DNA of 64,000 nucleotides from Solirubrum puertoriconensis (GTDB lineage Bacteria; Bacteroidota; Bacteroidia; Cytophagales; Hymenobacteraceae): NCBI RefSeq assembly GCF_001483135.1, contig NZ_LNAL01000003.1:186001-250000 (forward strand). Direction: 5' to 3'. Below the pieces are notes generated by a model. It made no database searches, was not told the DNA's origin, and saw nothing but the letters and a program-made list of their open reading frames with translations. The position numbers and the translations under genes are program-made. This document shows positions 25,250-34,477 of the stretch, in pieces; within the stretch, counting starts at the first letter, position 1; each line of letters begins with the position of its first letter.

Positions 25250-27313
25250 ATGGAGAATTCGCCGGTGATTAACGCCACGGAACAGGAAGAACGGGAGTAT
25301 CTCGAAGAAATAAAGGAGCAACTGGTGTTGGCGGTAAGGCGCGTCGACGATGCCGTGCGGCAGTTTTCCGGCGAGCTGCGCCAGCAAAAGCAGTACCTGC
25401 ACGAGCACCAGTCGGGCCTCGACGACGCCGACATGGTGGCCGCCGAGCAATCCATCAACCGCATGGCCTACACCGGCGAGGGCGCCGTGGCCCGCAAGCG
25501 CCGCTTACTTAAGCTGGTGCAGTCGCCGTACTTTGGCCGCATCGATTTCACGACGCTCAATGGCATCAGCACGCCGGTATACATTGGGGTGCACGCTTTT
25601 GCGGGCGAAGGACAGCGCCAAAATTTGATTTACGACTGGCGGGCCCCGATTTCGTCGCTGTTCTACGACTTTGAGCTGGGCGAGGCCTCGTACGCCTCTC
25701 CGAACGGGACAGTGCCCGGGCGCATCGACCTGAAGCGGCAGTACCGCATCCGCGATGGGCGCATGGAGTTCATGCTCGACAGCGACGTGAACATCCACGA
25801 CGACGTGCTGCAGCGCGAGCTGGCCAAGTCGTCGGACGACAAGATGAAGAACATCGTCGCCACGATTCAGCGCGACCAAAACGCGGTTATTCGCAACGAG
25901 GAGGCCTCGGTGATGGTGATTCAGGGCGTGGCCGGCTCGGGCAAAACCTCTATTGCCCTGCACCGCATTGCCTTTTTGCTTTACCGCTTCCGCGACACCA
26001 TCGCGGCCAAAAACATCCTCATCATCTCGCCCAACAAGGTATTTGCCGACTACATCAGCAACGTGCTGCCCGAGCTGGGCGAGGAGCACATCCCGGAGCT
26101 GGGCATGGAGGAGCTGGCCGCCGATTTGCTTCAGGGGCAGTTCCGGTTTCAGACATTCTTCGAGCAGGTATCAGCGCTGCTCGAGCGGCACGATGCGGCC
26201 TTCATCGAGCGGATTCGGTTTAAGTCGTCGGCGGAGTTCCTGAGCCAGCTGAACCAGTACCTGCTGCACGTCGAGAACAGCTACTTCAGCGTAGCCGACC
26301 TGCGCGTGGGCCGCACGGTGGTGCCCGGCGCTTTTATTCAGCAGAAGTTCAAGGCCTACCACCGGGTGCCGCTGCTCAAGCGCTTTGGGCAGGTGGCCAA
26401 CGACGTGCGCGCCTACGTGCGCGACAAAGTGGACCGCAAGCTGACGGGCGGCGAAAAAGCCACCATCGGGGAGGGCATTCCGCGCATGTTCCGGTATGGC
26501 AACGTGCTTGATTTTTACCGCGACTTCTACCGTTGGGTTGGCCGGCCCGAGCTGCTCAAGCTCGACCCGCAGCGGCCCCTGGAGTACGCCGATGTGTTTG
26601 CCCTCATTTACCTGCGCATTCGCATGGAAGGTCTCGCGGGCTATGACCACGTGAAGCACCTGCTCGTCGACGAAATGCAGGACTACACTCCGGTGCAGTA
26701 TGCGGTGCTGTCGCGCCTGTTCCACTGCCGCAAAACCATCCTGGGCGACGTGAGCCAGACGGTGAACCCCTACAGCGCGTCGTCGGCCGAAACCATCGAA
26801 CGGGTGTTTCCGCAGGCCGACGTGGTGAAGCTCTACCGCAGCTACCGCTCCACGCTGGAGATTACGGCCTTCGCGCAGCGCATCAGCCCCAATCCGAACA
26901 TTATGCCGCTGGAGCGCCACGGCCCCGAGCCCGCCGCGGTGCGCTACGCCAGCCCGGCCGAAGAGCTGCAAGCCTTGCCAGTGCTTGCGGCCGCGTTTCG
27001 CAGCTCCGGCAGCCATTCCCTAGGTATCATTTGCAAAACCCAGCGGCAGGCCACGCAGGTGCACGATGCGCTGCACGGCCCGGGCGTGTATTTGCTGACC
27101 GAGGAGTCGACCGCTTTCAAAGAAGGCGTCGTCATCACCACGGCGCACCTGGCCAAGGGGTTGGAGTTCGACGAAGTGCTGGTGCCGTTCGTGTCGGCCC
27201 GGAACTACCGCACCGAGGTCGACAAGAGCATGCTTTACGTGGCGTGCACCCGGGCCATGCACCGCCTCACGCTCACGTACAGCGGCGAGCCGACGGCGTT
27301 CTTATCTGTCTGA
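25250..27313 (+). CDS. helD: HelD-like superfamily 1 helicase / RNA polymerase recycling factor
   Basis: 687 aa. The N-terminal 100 residues are an antiparallel-coil type helix region (EEREYLEEIKEQLVLAVRRV, FSGELRQQKQYLHEHQSGLD), as in HelD. Then come a 1A-like core with DWRAPISSLFYD, Walker A GVAGSGKTSIALHR near residue 228, LIISPNKVFADYISNVLPELGE, Walker B LLVDEMQDYTPVQ, LGDVSQTVNPYSA, YRSYRSTLEIT and the C-terminal TTAHLAKGLEFDEV and YVACTRAM motifs. HelD proteins use ATP to pry stalled RNA polymerase off nucleic acid. Classing as HelD rather than UvrD rests on the N-terminal coil and DWRAP block. Isolated transcript. Confidence 0.82.
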   Translation: MENSPVINATEQEEREYLEEIKEQLVLAVRRVDDAVRQFSGELRQQKQYLHEHQSGLDDADMVAAEQSINRMAYTGEGAVARKRRLLKLVQSPYFGRIDFTTLNGISTPVYIGVHAFAGEGQRQNLIYDWRAPISSLFYDFELGEASYASPNGTVPGRIDLKRQYRIRDGRMEFMLDSDVNIHDDVLQRELAKSSDDKMKNIVATIQRDQNAVIRNEEASVMVIQGVAGSGKTSIALHRIAFLLYRFRDTIAAKNILIISPNKVFADYISNVLPELGEEHIPELGMEELAADLLQGQFRFQTFFEQVSALLERHDAAFIERIRFKSSAEFLSQLNQYLLHVENSYFSVADLRVGRTVVPGAFIQQKFKAYHRVPLLKRFGQVANDVRAYVRDKVDRKLTGGEKATIGEGIPRMFRYGNVLDFYRDFYRWVGRPELLKLDPQRPLEYADVFALIYLRIRMEGLAGYDHVKHLLVDEMQDYTPVQYAVLSRLFHCRKTILGDVSQTVNPYSASSAETIERVFPQADVVKLYRSYRSTLEITAFAQRISPNPNIMPLERHGPEPAAVRYASPAEELQALPVLAAAFRSSGSHSLGIICKTQRQATQVHDALHGPGVYLLTEESTAFKEGVVITTAHLAKGLEFDEVLVPFVSARNYRTEVDKSMLYVACTRAMHRLTLTYSGEPTAFLSV

Positions 27314-27500
27314 TAACCCCGCGCTGCCTGCGCCCGGGTGCGGCTCCTAGGTGCCGTGGCACGGCCCGGTGCAGGCAGGCAGTGGGCCAGGCAAAGTGCT
27401 GCCGCCGGAAATCAGCAAATAATAGGTAATTAGAAGCGGTGTGGCCCGGTGGTTGCTGATAGCTGCTAAGCCACACCTTCGGTTCCTAGTTTCTGCGCAC

Positions 27501-28487
27501 TTGAGTACACCTGCCGCACCTCCCGCCCGCAACCCCGATATCCTGCTCAACAACCAAATCATCAGCCCAGGCGAGCAGGTGCTCACGCGGTTGGTTATTT
27601 CCAGGCTGCCCTCGGGCACGGTAATCGATGTGCCGGTGCACGTGTTTCGGGCCACCGAGCCCGGGCCTACGGTGCTCCTGATGGCCGGCATGCACGGCGA
27701 CGAGGTAAACGGCATCGAAACCATTCGGCGCATGATTCGGCGGGGGCAACTCCAGCACCCGTTGCGCGGCACCATCATTGCCATTCCCATTCTCAACATC
27801 TACGGCTTCCTCAACTTCTCGCGCGAGGTGCCCGATGGCAAGGATGTAAACCGCTCGTTCCCCGGTTCACCCAGGGGCTCGGTGGCCAGCAGGGTAGCGC
27901 ACCGCTTCATGCGCGAAATCATGCCTTTGGTTGATTACGGCATCGATTACCACACGGGCGGCGCGGCGCGCTCCAACCACCCGCAAGTGCGCTGCCTGAT
28001 GGGCGAAGACGCTGAAACCGATGCCCTGGCTGCCGCTTTTGCCGCGCCCTTTACGCTGCACGCCGATTTGCGCCCCGGATCGTTGCGCGAGGCGGCCATG
28101 CGGCAAGGCCGCCGCATCATCGTGTACGAAACCGGCGAGTCGTTGCGGCTCGATGAGTACGGCATCGAAATAGCTACTGCCGGCACCTTCCGCTTTCTCA
28201 AGCACCTAGGCATGCTAGCCGAAGCGCCCGAGCCTACGCAAGCCCCGGTGGTGTGCCGCAAGCACACTTGGCTACGGGCCAAGTTTGCGGGCCTGTTCCG
28301 AACGCACATGCAAACGGGCCAGTACGTGGAGAAAGGGCAGGAGTACGGGATAGTAGCCGACCCTTACGGCGAAATGGCCGTGCGGCTGGTGTCGCCGGTA
28401 AGCGGCTACATCATCGGCCTTAACCACATGCCCGTGGTAAACCAAGGCGACGCGCTGCTGCACATTGGCGTGCCCGAAAGAGGGTAA
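27501..28487 (+). CDS. Succinylglutamate desuccinylase/aspartoacylase-family (M14-like) deacylase
   Basis: About 328 aa from TTG 27501; a GTG at 27441 would add 20 unlikely residues. Zinc-peptidase fold: ligands in GMHGDEVNGIETI (His, Glu) and in DYHTGG (His), with DVNRSFPGSP and the later YETGESLR carrying the catalytic Glu. A C-terminal beta domain (KHTWLRAKFAGLFR, GIVADPYGE, ISGYIIGLNHMPVVNQGD-like) is typical of the AstE/AspA-like group. Such enzymes cleave amide bonds to amino acids. Relatives often neighbour rimK, suggesting a role in removing or recycling glutamyl groups. That link is inference. Confidence 0.82.
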   Translation: MSTPAAPPARNPDILLNNQIISPGEQVLTRLVISRLPSGTVIDVPVHVFRATEPGPTVLLMAGMHGDEVNGIETIRRMIRRGQLQHPLRGTIIAIPILNIYGFLNFSREVPDGKDVNRSFPGSPRGSVASRVAHRFMREIMPLVDYGIDYHTGGAARSNHPQVRCLMGEDAETDALAAAFAAPFTLHADLRPGSLREAAMRQGRRIIVYETGESLRLDEYGIEIATAGTFRFLKHLGMLAEAPEPTQAPVVCRKHTWLRAKFAGLFRTHMQTGQYVEKGQEYGIVADPYGEMAVRLVSPVSGYIIGLNHMPVVNQGDALLHIGVPERG

Positions 28488-28765
28488 CATGCTGGCGTGC
28501 TTCGGCCACCTAGAAAGCAGTTCAGATAAGCCTGTAACCGCATATTAAAAAGTACTGCCTCGGTTGCTTGCGTAGCACCCAAACAAGATAGTGCCGCGCA
28601 CCGCTGGGCTCCGAGGTGCCGTGTGGCCTGCAACACCTAGGGCAATAGCACGGTGCAAGTGGTGGCGCAGCTCATTTCTGCATCTATACCAAAACCTGCA
28701 GGTTTCTGCGTTTCTTTGCCGGAAGCCGGTGGCCGTAGCCGGTGGGTTTTTCGATTTTCTAACGC
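28488..28765. other. 278-bp gap upstream of the OmpH gene
   Basis: No gene supported. It contains one CCTAGG (28636) and a locally AT-richer stretch near 28540-28560. Confidence 0.4.
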
Positions 28766-29416
28766 ATGAAGAATTCGCTTCAACTGGCGCTGAACGCTAT
28801 CCTGCTGATAGCCGTGGGCGTGTTGTTTTACCTCCACTTCTCCCACAAGCCCGCTGCTCCGGCACCTACTGCTGCGGCCGCGCCAGCCAAGGATACCAAG
28901 GTGGTGACCCTCGATTCGGCCAAAGCAACACCGGCCTTGCCTGAGGACAACCTGCGCAAAGTCGCGTACGTGGAGTCGAGCAAGCTGCTCGATCAGTACA
29001 AAGGTCTGCAGGATGCGCGCAAGGCGTTCGAGCGGAAGGTAGCCGGATGGGAGCGTCAGCACGAGCAAAACGTGCGCGGCCTGCAAGCTGCTGCCCAAGC
29101 CTACGAAAAAACCGCCGCTGGCCTCACCGATGAGCAGCGCGCCGCCACCGTGCAGCGCCTGCAAGCCCAAGAGCAGCAAGTGGCCGCCAAGCAGCAGCAG
29201 TTGCAGCAACAGGCACAGCAAGAGGAAGCCAAGATGACCGAGCAAGTGCTGACGCGCGTAAACAAACTGCTCGAGAGCTACGGCAAGGAAAACGATTACG
29301 ACCTGATACTGGTAGCTGGCGGCGGCACTATTGCCTACGCCCGTCCCGGCCTCGATATCACAAAGGAAATCCTCGACCGCCTGAACGCCGAGTACGCCAA
29401 CCGCAAGAAAAAGTAA
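28766..29416 (+). CDS. OmpH/Skp-family periplasmic protein
   Basis: 216 aa. An uncleaved-looking N-terminal hydrophobic segment (LALNAILLIAVGVLFYLHF, 6-25) and an Ala/Pro-rich linker lead to the OmpH core: KVAYVESSKLLDQYKGLQDA, a long Gln-rich coiled coil (about 90-175, QQQLQQQAQQEEAKM), and ending NDYDLILVAGGGTIAYARPGLDIT. Skp/OmpH proteins are trimeric chaperones for outer-membrane proteins; this one seems membrane-tethered. A 38-bp perfect palindrome acts as its probable terminator. Confidence 0.88.
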   Translation: MKNSLQLALNAILLIAVGVLFYLHFSHKPAAPAPTAAAAPAKDTKVVTLDSAKATPALPEDNLRKVAYVESSKLLDQYKGLQDARKAFERKVAGWERQHEQNVRGLQAAAQAYEKTAAGLTDEQRAATVQRLQAQEQQVAAKQQQLQQQAQQEEAKMTEQVLTRVNKLLESYGKENDYDLILVAGGGTIAYARPGLDITKEILDRLNAEYANRKKK

Positions 29417-29434
29417 GCAGCCCCGCTGCCACGG

Positions 29435-29472
29435 CAACGCCCCGCCAGAACCTAGGTTCTGGCGGGGCGTTG
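29435..29472 (+). terminator. 38-bp perfect palindrome centred on CCTAGG, probable terminator
   Basis: CAACGCCCCGCCAGAACCT and its exact reverse complement abut with no spacer, so CCTAGG is the exact centre. It lies 18 bp after the OmpH stop. In RNA the loop would be formed from the CCTAGG bases. It is weakly T-rich downstream (TTGTG). Confidence 0.65.
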
Positions 29473-29578
29473 TGCTTATGAAGCCAATGGTTGTGCACTT
29501 GCCAATTAAACCTAGGGGCGGCTTGTTGATCTAACGAGTAGAAAACCAGTGCCCACACGCGGGCACTGCCCAACAGCT

Positions 29579-29845
29579 ATGAAAACACTCCTGAAAACCT
29601 CATTGGCCGCGCTGGTAGCCGTTGTGGGCGGCCTGCTGAGCAGCTGCGTTACGCCGGCGCGCACCGTGGTGGTAGCGCCCGCTCCGCCACCTCCGGTAAT
29701 AGTGCGCCACTACCCAGCTCCGCGGCCCTACTACGCACCCCGCCCGCCGCGTTACTATCGCCCGGCGCCGTACCGCCACGGCTATCGTGCGCCCTACTAC
29801 CCGCCGGGGCCCCGGCGGGGTGGCCGGGTCATCATTGTGCGGTAA
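29579..29845 (+). CDS. Small Pro/Tyr/Arg-rich putative lipoprotein
   Basis: 88 aa from ATG 29579. Signal peptide with lipobox GLLSSC (Cys23), then a repetitive mature part made of Pro, Tyr, Arg and Gly (VVVAPAPPPP, YYAPRPPRYYRPAPYRHGYR, PRRGGRVIIVR). Such low-complexity lipoproteins are common in Bacteroidota; function unknown, possibly cell-wall or surface contact. A bidirectional terminator follows. Confidence 0.72.
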   Translation: MKTLLKTSLAALVAVVGGLLSSCVTPARTVVVAPAPPPPVIVRHYPAPRPYYAPRPPRYYRPAPYRHGYRAPYYPPGPRRGGRVIIVR

Positions 29846-29865
29846 GCACCTAGGGCCTTGTAACG

Positions 29866-29899
29866 ACAACGGCCGCCGGAGCAATCCGGCGGCCGTTGT
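29866..29899. terminator. Bidirectional terminator
   Basis: ACAACGGCCGCCGGA and TCCGGCGGCCGTTGT form a perfect 15-bp stem with a 4-nt loop between the convergent genes at 29579 and 29933. Confidence 0.75.
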
Positions 29900-29932
29900 T
29901 GGTAGTGCAGAGGAGCTGGACGCAGCCCTAGG

Positions 29933-30514
29933 TTAGAACGTGAAGCGGATGCTCACGGCACCATCGGAGTAAGCGGCGGTGCGGCCATCGAAGATGTCGA
30001 AGTACGGTTTAAAGTCGACACCCACTACGATGGGCAGGTCGTCGAACTTGTACTCGGCACCGGCCAGGAAGTCGCCGCCGAATACGGGGTACATCTTGTC
30101 ATCGTAGTAATAGTAGCGGTACACCTCGTACTTCTTGCCCTTCTGACGGTACGCTACATCGTAGTAGTAGCGGCCGCGGTAGGCCCCGGCATGAAGGCCG
30201 GCGCCCACGTAAAACTGGAAGCCGCGCAGGTCTTTCAGCGGAAAGTGCTTTTCGAACAGCAGCGTACCGCGCACGCCCTTGGCGTAGTACTCGGTGGTAA
30301 TCAGCCCTTCGATGGCTACGTTGTTGCCGCCGGTGAAGTGCTTAATGGTAAGGCCCGAGGCGTAGTTGCCGCCGCGCAGGCCAATAGCCGTTTTGTAGCC
30401 CGAGCCGCCGTTGCCGCCCGACGATTTGGATGAGCTCTTTTTCGATTGAGCCGAAACCCAGCTTACCGGCAGGCTCAAGGCCAGCAGGAGCAGGATGATA
30501 GCAGGTTTGTTCAT
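29933..30514 (-). CDS. Secreted beta-barrel-like protein
   Basis: 193 aa from ATG 30514 (MNKPAIILLLLALSLPVS signal peptide, cleavage near SAQ). A Ser/Lys/Gly-rich linker (KKSSSKSSGGNGGSGY) follows. The rest shows alternating strands typical of a small outer-membrane barrel (IGLRGGNYASGLTIKHF, FQFYVGAGLHAGAY, VFGGDFLAGAEYKF, VVGVDFKPYFDIF) and ends AVSIRFTF, a terminal-Phe outer-membrane signature. Unknown function. A run of Tyr codons occurs at YEVYRYYYYDD. An ATG four codons upstream is possible but less likely. Confidence 0.75.
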   Translation of the reverse strand: MNKPAIILLLLALSLPVSWVSAQSKKSSSKSSGGNGGSGYKTAIGLRGGNYASGLTIKHFTGGNNVAIEGLITTEYYAKGVRGTLLFEKHFPLKDLRGFQFYVGAGLHAGAYRGRYYYDVAYRQKGKKYEVYRYYYYDDKMYPVFGGDFLAGAEYKFDDLPIVVGVDFKPYFDIFDGRTAAYSDGAVSIRFTF

Positions 30515-30591
30515 GGAATGGTACAAGAAATGCTAAGCGTAAGCCGTTTGTTAATGCACTATTCGACAAACATACGGCTTGCGGTGCAATT

Positions 30592-31281
30592 CTAGGCTGT
30601 GGGCGATATGCCAGCTGTTATTTCATCGGAGAGGTACACGCGCACCCCGCCGCCCTCTTGGTAAGCGGCATTGAGCATGCCTTGCGCTACCGCTTGGGCC
30701 GCTATGCCACGGTAGCGCTTGAGCGGGCCAACCAGCAGCGGGTTGATGAGGCGCAGCAGCACAGTGCCAATTTGCTCGCCCAAGCGCTTCTCGGTCCGCT
30801 CGCCCAATAGCAACGAGGGCCGGAAAATATGAATGGCCCGAAACGGCGTTTGGCGCACGGCCGCTTCCATGTCGCCCTTAACGCGGTTGTAATAGAAAGT
30901 GGACGCGACATCGGCTCCCATAGCCGATACTACCATAAACTGCGCCGCGAAGTTGGAAGCCGTAAGCGCCGCCAGCTTCACCACGTACAGGTAATCGACT
31001 TTGTAAAACGCCTCTTTGGAGCCGGCTTGCCGCATGGTGGTGCCAAGGCAGCAAAACACGTCGTCGGCGATAAGCGAGAGGCGGTGGTCTTCGAGGCGGT
31101 CGAAATCGACCACGCGCTGATCGAGCTTGGGGTGTACGAGCTGCAGCGGGCGGCGGCTCAGCGAAATTACTTTGGAGTAGCGTCCGCTGTTTAGTAACAA
31201 CGGCAGCAGGCAGCTGCCTACGAGGCCGCTGGCACCGGCTATGAGGGCTACTTTTTGGGGGGCCGACGAAGGAGGGGCCAT
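30592..31281 (-). CDS. NAD(P)-binding Rossmann oxidoreductase (TIP30/HTATIP2-like)
   Basis: 229 aa. N-terminal nucleotide-binding motif ALIAGASGLVGSCLLPLLL (GxxGxxG), then DDVFCCLGTTMRQAGSKEAFYKVDYLYV, VVSAMGADVASTFYYNRVKGDME (SxnYxxxKG-like) and FRPSLLLGERTE, the atypical-SDR pattern of HTATIP2/NAD-dependent epimerase-like proteins. Substrate unknown. Cytoplasmic. It is preceded by the cvfB gene in the same direction, 83 bp apart. Confidence 0.82.
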   Translation of the reverse strand: MAPPSSAPQKVALIAGASGLVGSCLLPLLLNSGRYSKVISLSRRPLQLVHPKLDQRVVDFDRLEDHRLSLIADDVFCCLGTTMRQAGSKEAFYKVDYLYVVKLAALTASNFAAQFMVVSAMGADVASTFYYNRVKGDMEAAVRQTPFRAIHIFRPSLLLGERTEKRLGEQIGTVLLRLINPLLVGPLKRYRGIAAQAVAQGMLNAAYQEGGGVRVYLSDEITAGISPTA

Positions 31282-31364
31282 GGCGCGTAGAGGAGCAGTG
31301 GGGAGTATAGTTCGGCGGTTTTCCCAACGGAGCCTGAGCCCGAAGGTTGCCTCCGTATCCGGGG

Positions 31365-32195
31365 TTACTCTTCCTCGATGAGGCGGGTGTGGTCGTCGGC
31401 GAGGTGTACGGCGCCGCGGCGGTACAAGGCACCTAAGGCTTTTTTAAACACTTTTTTGCTCATACCCAAGCGGCGGTAAATTTCTTCCGGGTCGCTGTGG
31501 TCGGTGATGGGCAAGGTGCCACCGGCTTTGCGCAGGGCCTGTACCAGGGTGTCGGCGGCGGCCAGGGCTTCATCGTAGCCTTGGCGCTGCAGGCTTACGT
31601 CTACCTTGCCATCGGGGCGCACTTGGCGCACGTAGCCGCGCAGCACATCGCCGATGCTCATGGGCCGAAACACCTCGTTGCGGAACAGCATGCCCTGGTA
31701 GCGGCTATCTACCACGGCGGCGTAGCCTAGGTCGCTTTCGCCGGCAATCAACAGCTGCACCTCCTGGCCGGGCTGCAATTGCGGCTCGCGGTCGGTAAAC
31801 TTCTCCCACTTGGCGGTGGCCACAAGGCGGTCGGAAGCGTCGTCGACGTAAATGAAAACCACCACCCGGTCGCCAGTGCGCACGCGCTTGGGTTGGTTGC
31901 GCAAGGGCAGGAGCAGGTCCTTCATCAGGCCCCAATCCAGAAACGCGCCCATGCCGGTTACGTCCTTTACGGTAAGCGCGGCAAAATCGCCCACCCGCGC
32001 CAGGGGCTGCTCGGTAGTAGCCACAAGGCGGTCTTCGGAGTCGCGGTACACGAACACGCGCAGCATGTCGCCGATTTGCACGCCGGTCGGCACGTAGCGG
32101 TCGGGCAGCAAAATGTCGCCGTCGTCGGAAGTGAGGTACACCCCAAATTCGACAAAGCGGGCTACTTCCAGTTCGTTGTAATCACCTAAGTTCAT
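31365..32195 (-). CDS. cvfB: CvfB-type S1 RNA-binding protein
   Basis: 276 aa. Tandem S1-like beta barrels: MNLGDYNELEVARFVEFGVY, VGDFAALTVKDVTGMGAFLDWG, LLPLRNQPKRVRTGDRVVVF, YRGMLFRNEVF-like YQGMLFRNEVF, then IGDVLRGYVRQVRPDGKVDVSLQ and a C-terminal winged-helix (YRRLGMSKKVFKKALGALYRRG). This is the CvfB layout (three S1 domains plus winged helix), an RNA-binding regulator first described in Staphylococcus aureus. Its targets here are unknown. Confidence 0.9.
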   Translation of the reverse strand: MNLGDYNELEVARFVEFGVYLTSDDGDILLPDRYVPTGVQIGDMLRVFVYRDSEDRLVATTEQPLARVGDFAALTVKDVTGMGAFLDWGLMKDLLLPLRNQPKRVRTGDRVVVFIYVDDASDRLVATAKWEKFTDREPQLQPGQEVQLLIAGESDLGYAAVVDSRYQGMLFRNEVFRPMSIGDVLRGYVRQVRPDGKVDVSLQRQGYDEALAAADTLVQALRKAGGTLPITDHSDPEEIYRRLGMSKKVFKKALGALYRRGAVHLADDHTRLIEEE

Positions 32196-32390
32196 GGGCG
32201 GGCAGTAAGCAAGTCGGGAGGGCCATGGCTACTGAGCCCTGCTCAATGCCATACGCACGGGTACAAAGGTGGGGTTTTTAGGACTGATCGTGGCGCCCGG
32301 TGGTTGGGCGGGGCTTGCGCCTAGGTGCAGCCACGCAAAATAACGGCGGTAGCTAGCGTATTCTGCGTCGATCACGCATCGGCCCAGCCC

Positions 32391-34325
32391 TTACTGAAAC
32401 TGATCGTAGCGCACGATGCTGGGCTGGCCGAAGCTAAAGTCGCTGAAGGTGTAGTAATTGCGCGTGGTCTGAAAAATGCGGGAGCCAGTGCCGTCGCCAA
32501 AGCCGCGCGGATAAAAGCCGAAGTACAGCTGAATGGTATTTACGGCGAGGTATTCGTTGCGGAAGCGCAGGCCAAAGCCGAAGCCCGTGTACGGTTTGTC
32601 GCGGAACGGTGAGGTGCGGCCATTGGTGCTCAGCCAGGCCGCATCAACAAAGGCAATACCGGCCAAGCGGAAGCCCAAAAAGGACACCGGCGTAAATACG
32701 TTGGCCTCGTAGTTGACGACAAAGCGCGAACGGCCGCGTAGCTGCTGCTCGGAGCGAAATCCGCGCAGCCCGCGCTGCTCCTCAATGTTCAGCGGCAGGT
32801 CGTCGGGCAAGCGGTTGATGCCGATGAGCGTGCGGTTCCAGAAGAAGTGGCGCCACTGCCAGTTGCCCGTGTGGTAGAGGCGCGTAAAGGCCAATACCTC
32901 ACCGGTAAATGCGCCCTGCTCCCAGCGGCCGTTGCGCATAAAGCGGCCGTACTCGCCGCTCATGTACAGGTAGCCCCGGAGCGGGCTGAAGCCTGCCAAA
33001 CCCAGGCGCGTACCAACGTAGGGGCGGTTGCCGTTTTCGTTGAAATCGTAGCCGCCCGTGAGGGTGAGCAGGCTGCCGGTAGGTACATCTTCGGTACGGC
33101 CAAAACCGAAGAGGTAACGGTCTTTGTAATAACGCCGCACGCTGTAGCCCACGCTCATCAGCCCTAAGGTGCTGTTGCCGTACGTGGCATTGGGCTTGCG
33201 GGCATAATCGGTGCGCACCAAGCGGCCGGCCACAATTATGCGGGCCGGGTTTTCGTACCCTAGGTCGTAGGAGCGCGGTTGGTAGGCACGGCCCAGCCAG
33301 GCATCAACCACGGTAAAATCGAGCGGGCTAAAGCTGGGTTCCTGGCCCGGCTCGGGGTTGCCTTGCTGTATGCCGTAGTGGTACTGCGCAGCACCTAGGG
33401 AGTAGGCGTAGCGCGTGTTTACGGCCACAAACCCGCGCGAAAGCGAGGCCATTTTCTCGTCAATCTGGTACTGATTGCGGTAGCGTGCCTGCGCCAGCAA
33501 GTAGTTGCGCAGCGGCACGGTGTAGCTGCCCTCGTACGACCAGCCCTGCGGATCGGGCCGGCCGTAGCTAAACCGGTTCCGAAAGTCGTGCCCGCGCGCC
33601 ACAAAGTTTTTGTCGCGCAGGGTAAGCACGCCCGCGCCCACGTCGCGAATCTGTAAGCCCGCGCTGGTGCTGAACACGTCTTTGGTGATGACCTTGATAT
33701 CGACGCTGTCGCGCGTGGAGGTACGCTCGTTTACTACCACGCGCGCATCCAGGATAAAGTTGGTTTGGCGCAGCAGGCGTTCGGTTTCGGCCAGCGCCTG
33801 CGGCTGCAGCTCCTGCCCCGGCCGAAACAGCAGCAGCTTGCGCACTTTGCGCCGCGCCGTTACGATGTGCAGCGCGTTGCCACCCTTCTCCAGAAAGTTG
33901 CGCGGCACGCGGGTGGTATCGTTGATGTTGAAGCCGAACGCGTCGAGCGTTTGCACCTCCACGCGCCGCACAATCTTGTAGTTGTGGCGGTCGTACTGGC
34001 GGTCGAGCAGGGTGGCATCGAGGCCGGCTTGCTCCTCGCTGCGCTCCGTGAAGTTGAACAGCGCCGAAGCTGCCCGGCTAATCAAGGTTTTGCGCCGCAC
34101 ATAGTTGCGCAGCCCGCTCAGGATACGGTGCTCATCGAGGCGCTTACGCACCGTGTCGGTAGGCTGGGCAATGGGCTGGCGCCGCGCGGTATCGGCGGGG
34201 CTGGTGGCAGGCACCTGCTGGGCAATAGCCGAGCTGGCTGGCATGCAGCAATGCAGCAGCAACAGGAGGAACAGTAAGCTAAAGCGCGGCAATAGGCTGA
34301 ACACGGTAGAGCAGGCCCGCGCCAC
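32391..34325 (-). CDS. BamA/TamA-like outer membrane protein
   Basis: 644 aa with GTG start. Signal peptide (LLPRFSLLFLLLLLHCC region, cleavage near AIAQQ). Residues about 100-215 are POTRA-like (RRVEVQTLDAFGFNINDT, FRPGQELQPQALAETERLLRQ, ILDARVVVNERTSTRDSVDIKVIT). The remainder consists of amphipathic beta strands of a 16-strand-type barrel and contains RGFRSEQQLRGRSRFVVNYEA, like the conserved RGF loop. It could be an accessory outer-membrane insertase or exporter; it is smaller than BamA, with fewer POTRA units. It ends SIVRYDQFQ rather than with a terminal Phe. Confidence 0.75.
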   Translation of the reverse strand: MARACSTVFSLLPRFSLLFLLLLLHCCMPASSAIAQQVPATSPADTARRQPIAQPTDTVRKRLDEHRILSGLRNYVRRKTLISRAASALFNFTERSEEQAGLDATLLDRQYDRHNYKIVRRVEVQTLDAFGFNINDTTRVPRNFLEKGGNALHIVTARRKVRKLLLFRPGQELQPQALAETERLLRQTNFILDARVVVNERTSTRDSVDIKVITKDVFSTSAGLQIRDVGAGVLTLRDKNFVARGHDFRNRFSYGRPDPQGWSYEGSYTVPLRNYLLAQARYRNQYQIDEKMASLSRGFVAVNTRYAYSLGAAQYHYGIQQGNPEPGQEPSFSPLDFTVVDAWLGRAYQPRSYDLGYENPARIIVAGRLVRTDYARKPNATYGNSTLGLMSVGYSVRRYYKDRYLFGFGRTEDVPTGSLLTLTGGYDFNENGNRPYVGTRLGLAGFSPLRGYLYMSGEYGRFMRNGRWEQGAFTGEVLAFTRLYHTGNWQWRHFFWNRTLIGINRLPDDLPLNIEEQRGLRGFRSEQQLRGRSRFVVNYEANVFTPVSFLGFRLAGIAFVDAAWLSTNGRTSPFRDKPYTGFGFGLRFRNEYLAVNTIQLYFGFYPRGFGDGTGSRIFQTTRNYYTFSDFSFGQPSIVRYDQFQ

Positions 34326-34477
34326 CGGCGCGGGGTTGCTGCCGAAGATACGAAAGCATAAGCGCGCCGTTGAACTCGGGAACTAATTCTAAAAAAATTA
34401 GTCGGGCTTTTTGACGGAACATTGTTGCGTAATCAGCGGTTTTTCTATTTGTTTACACCCCGAAAGCTACCCTTTTG

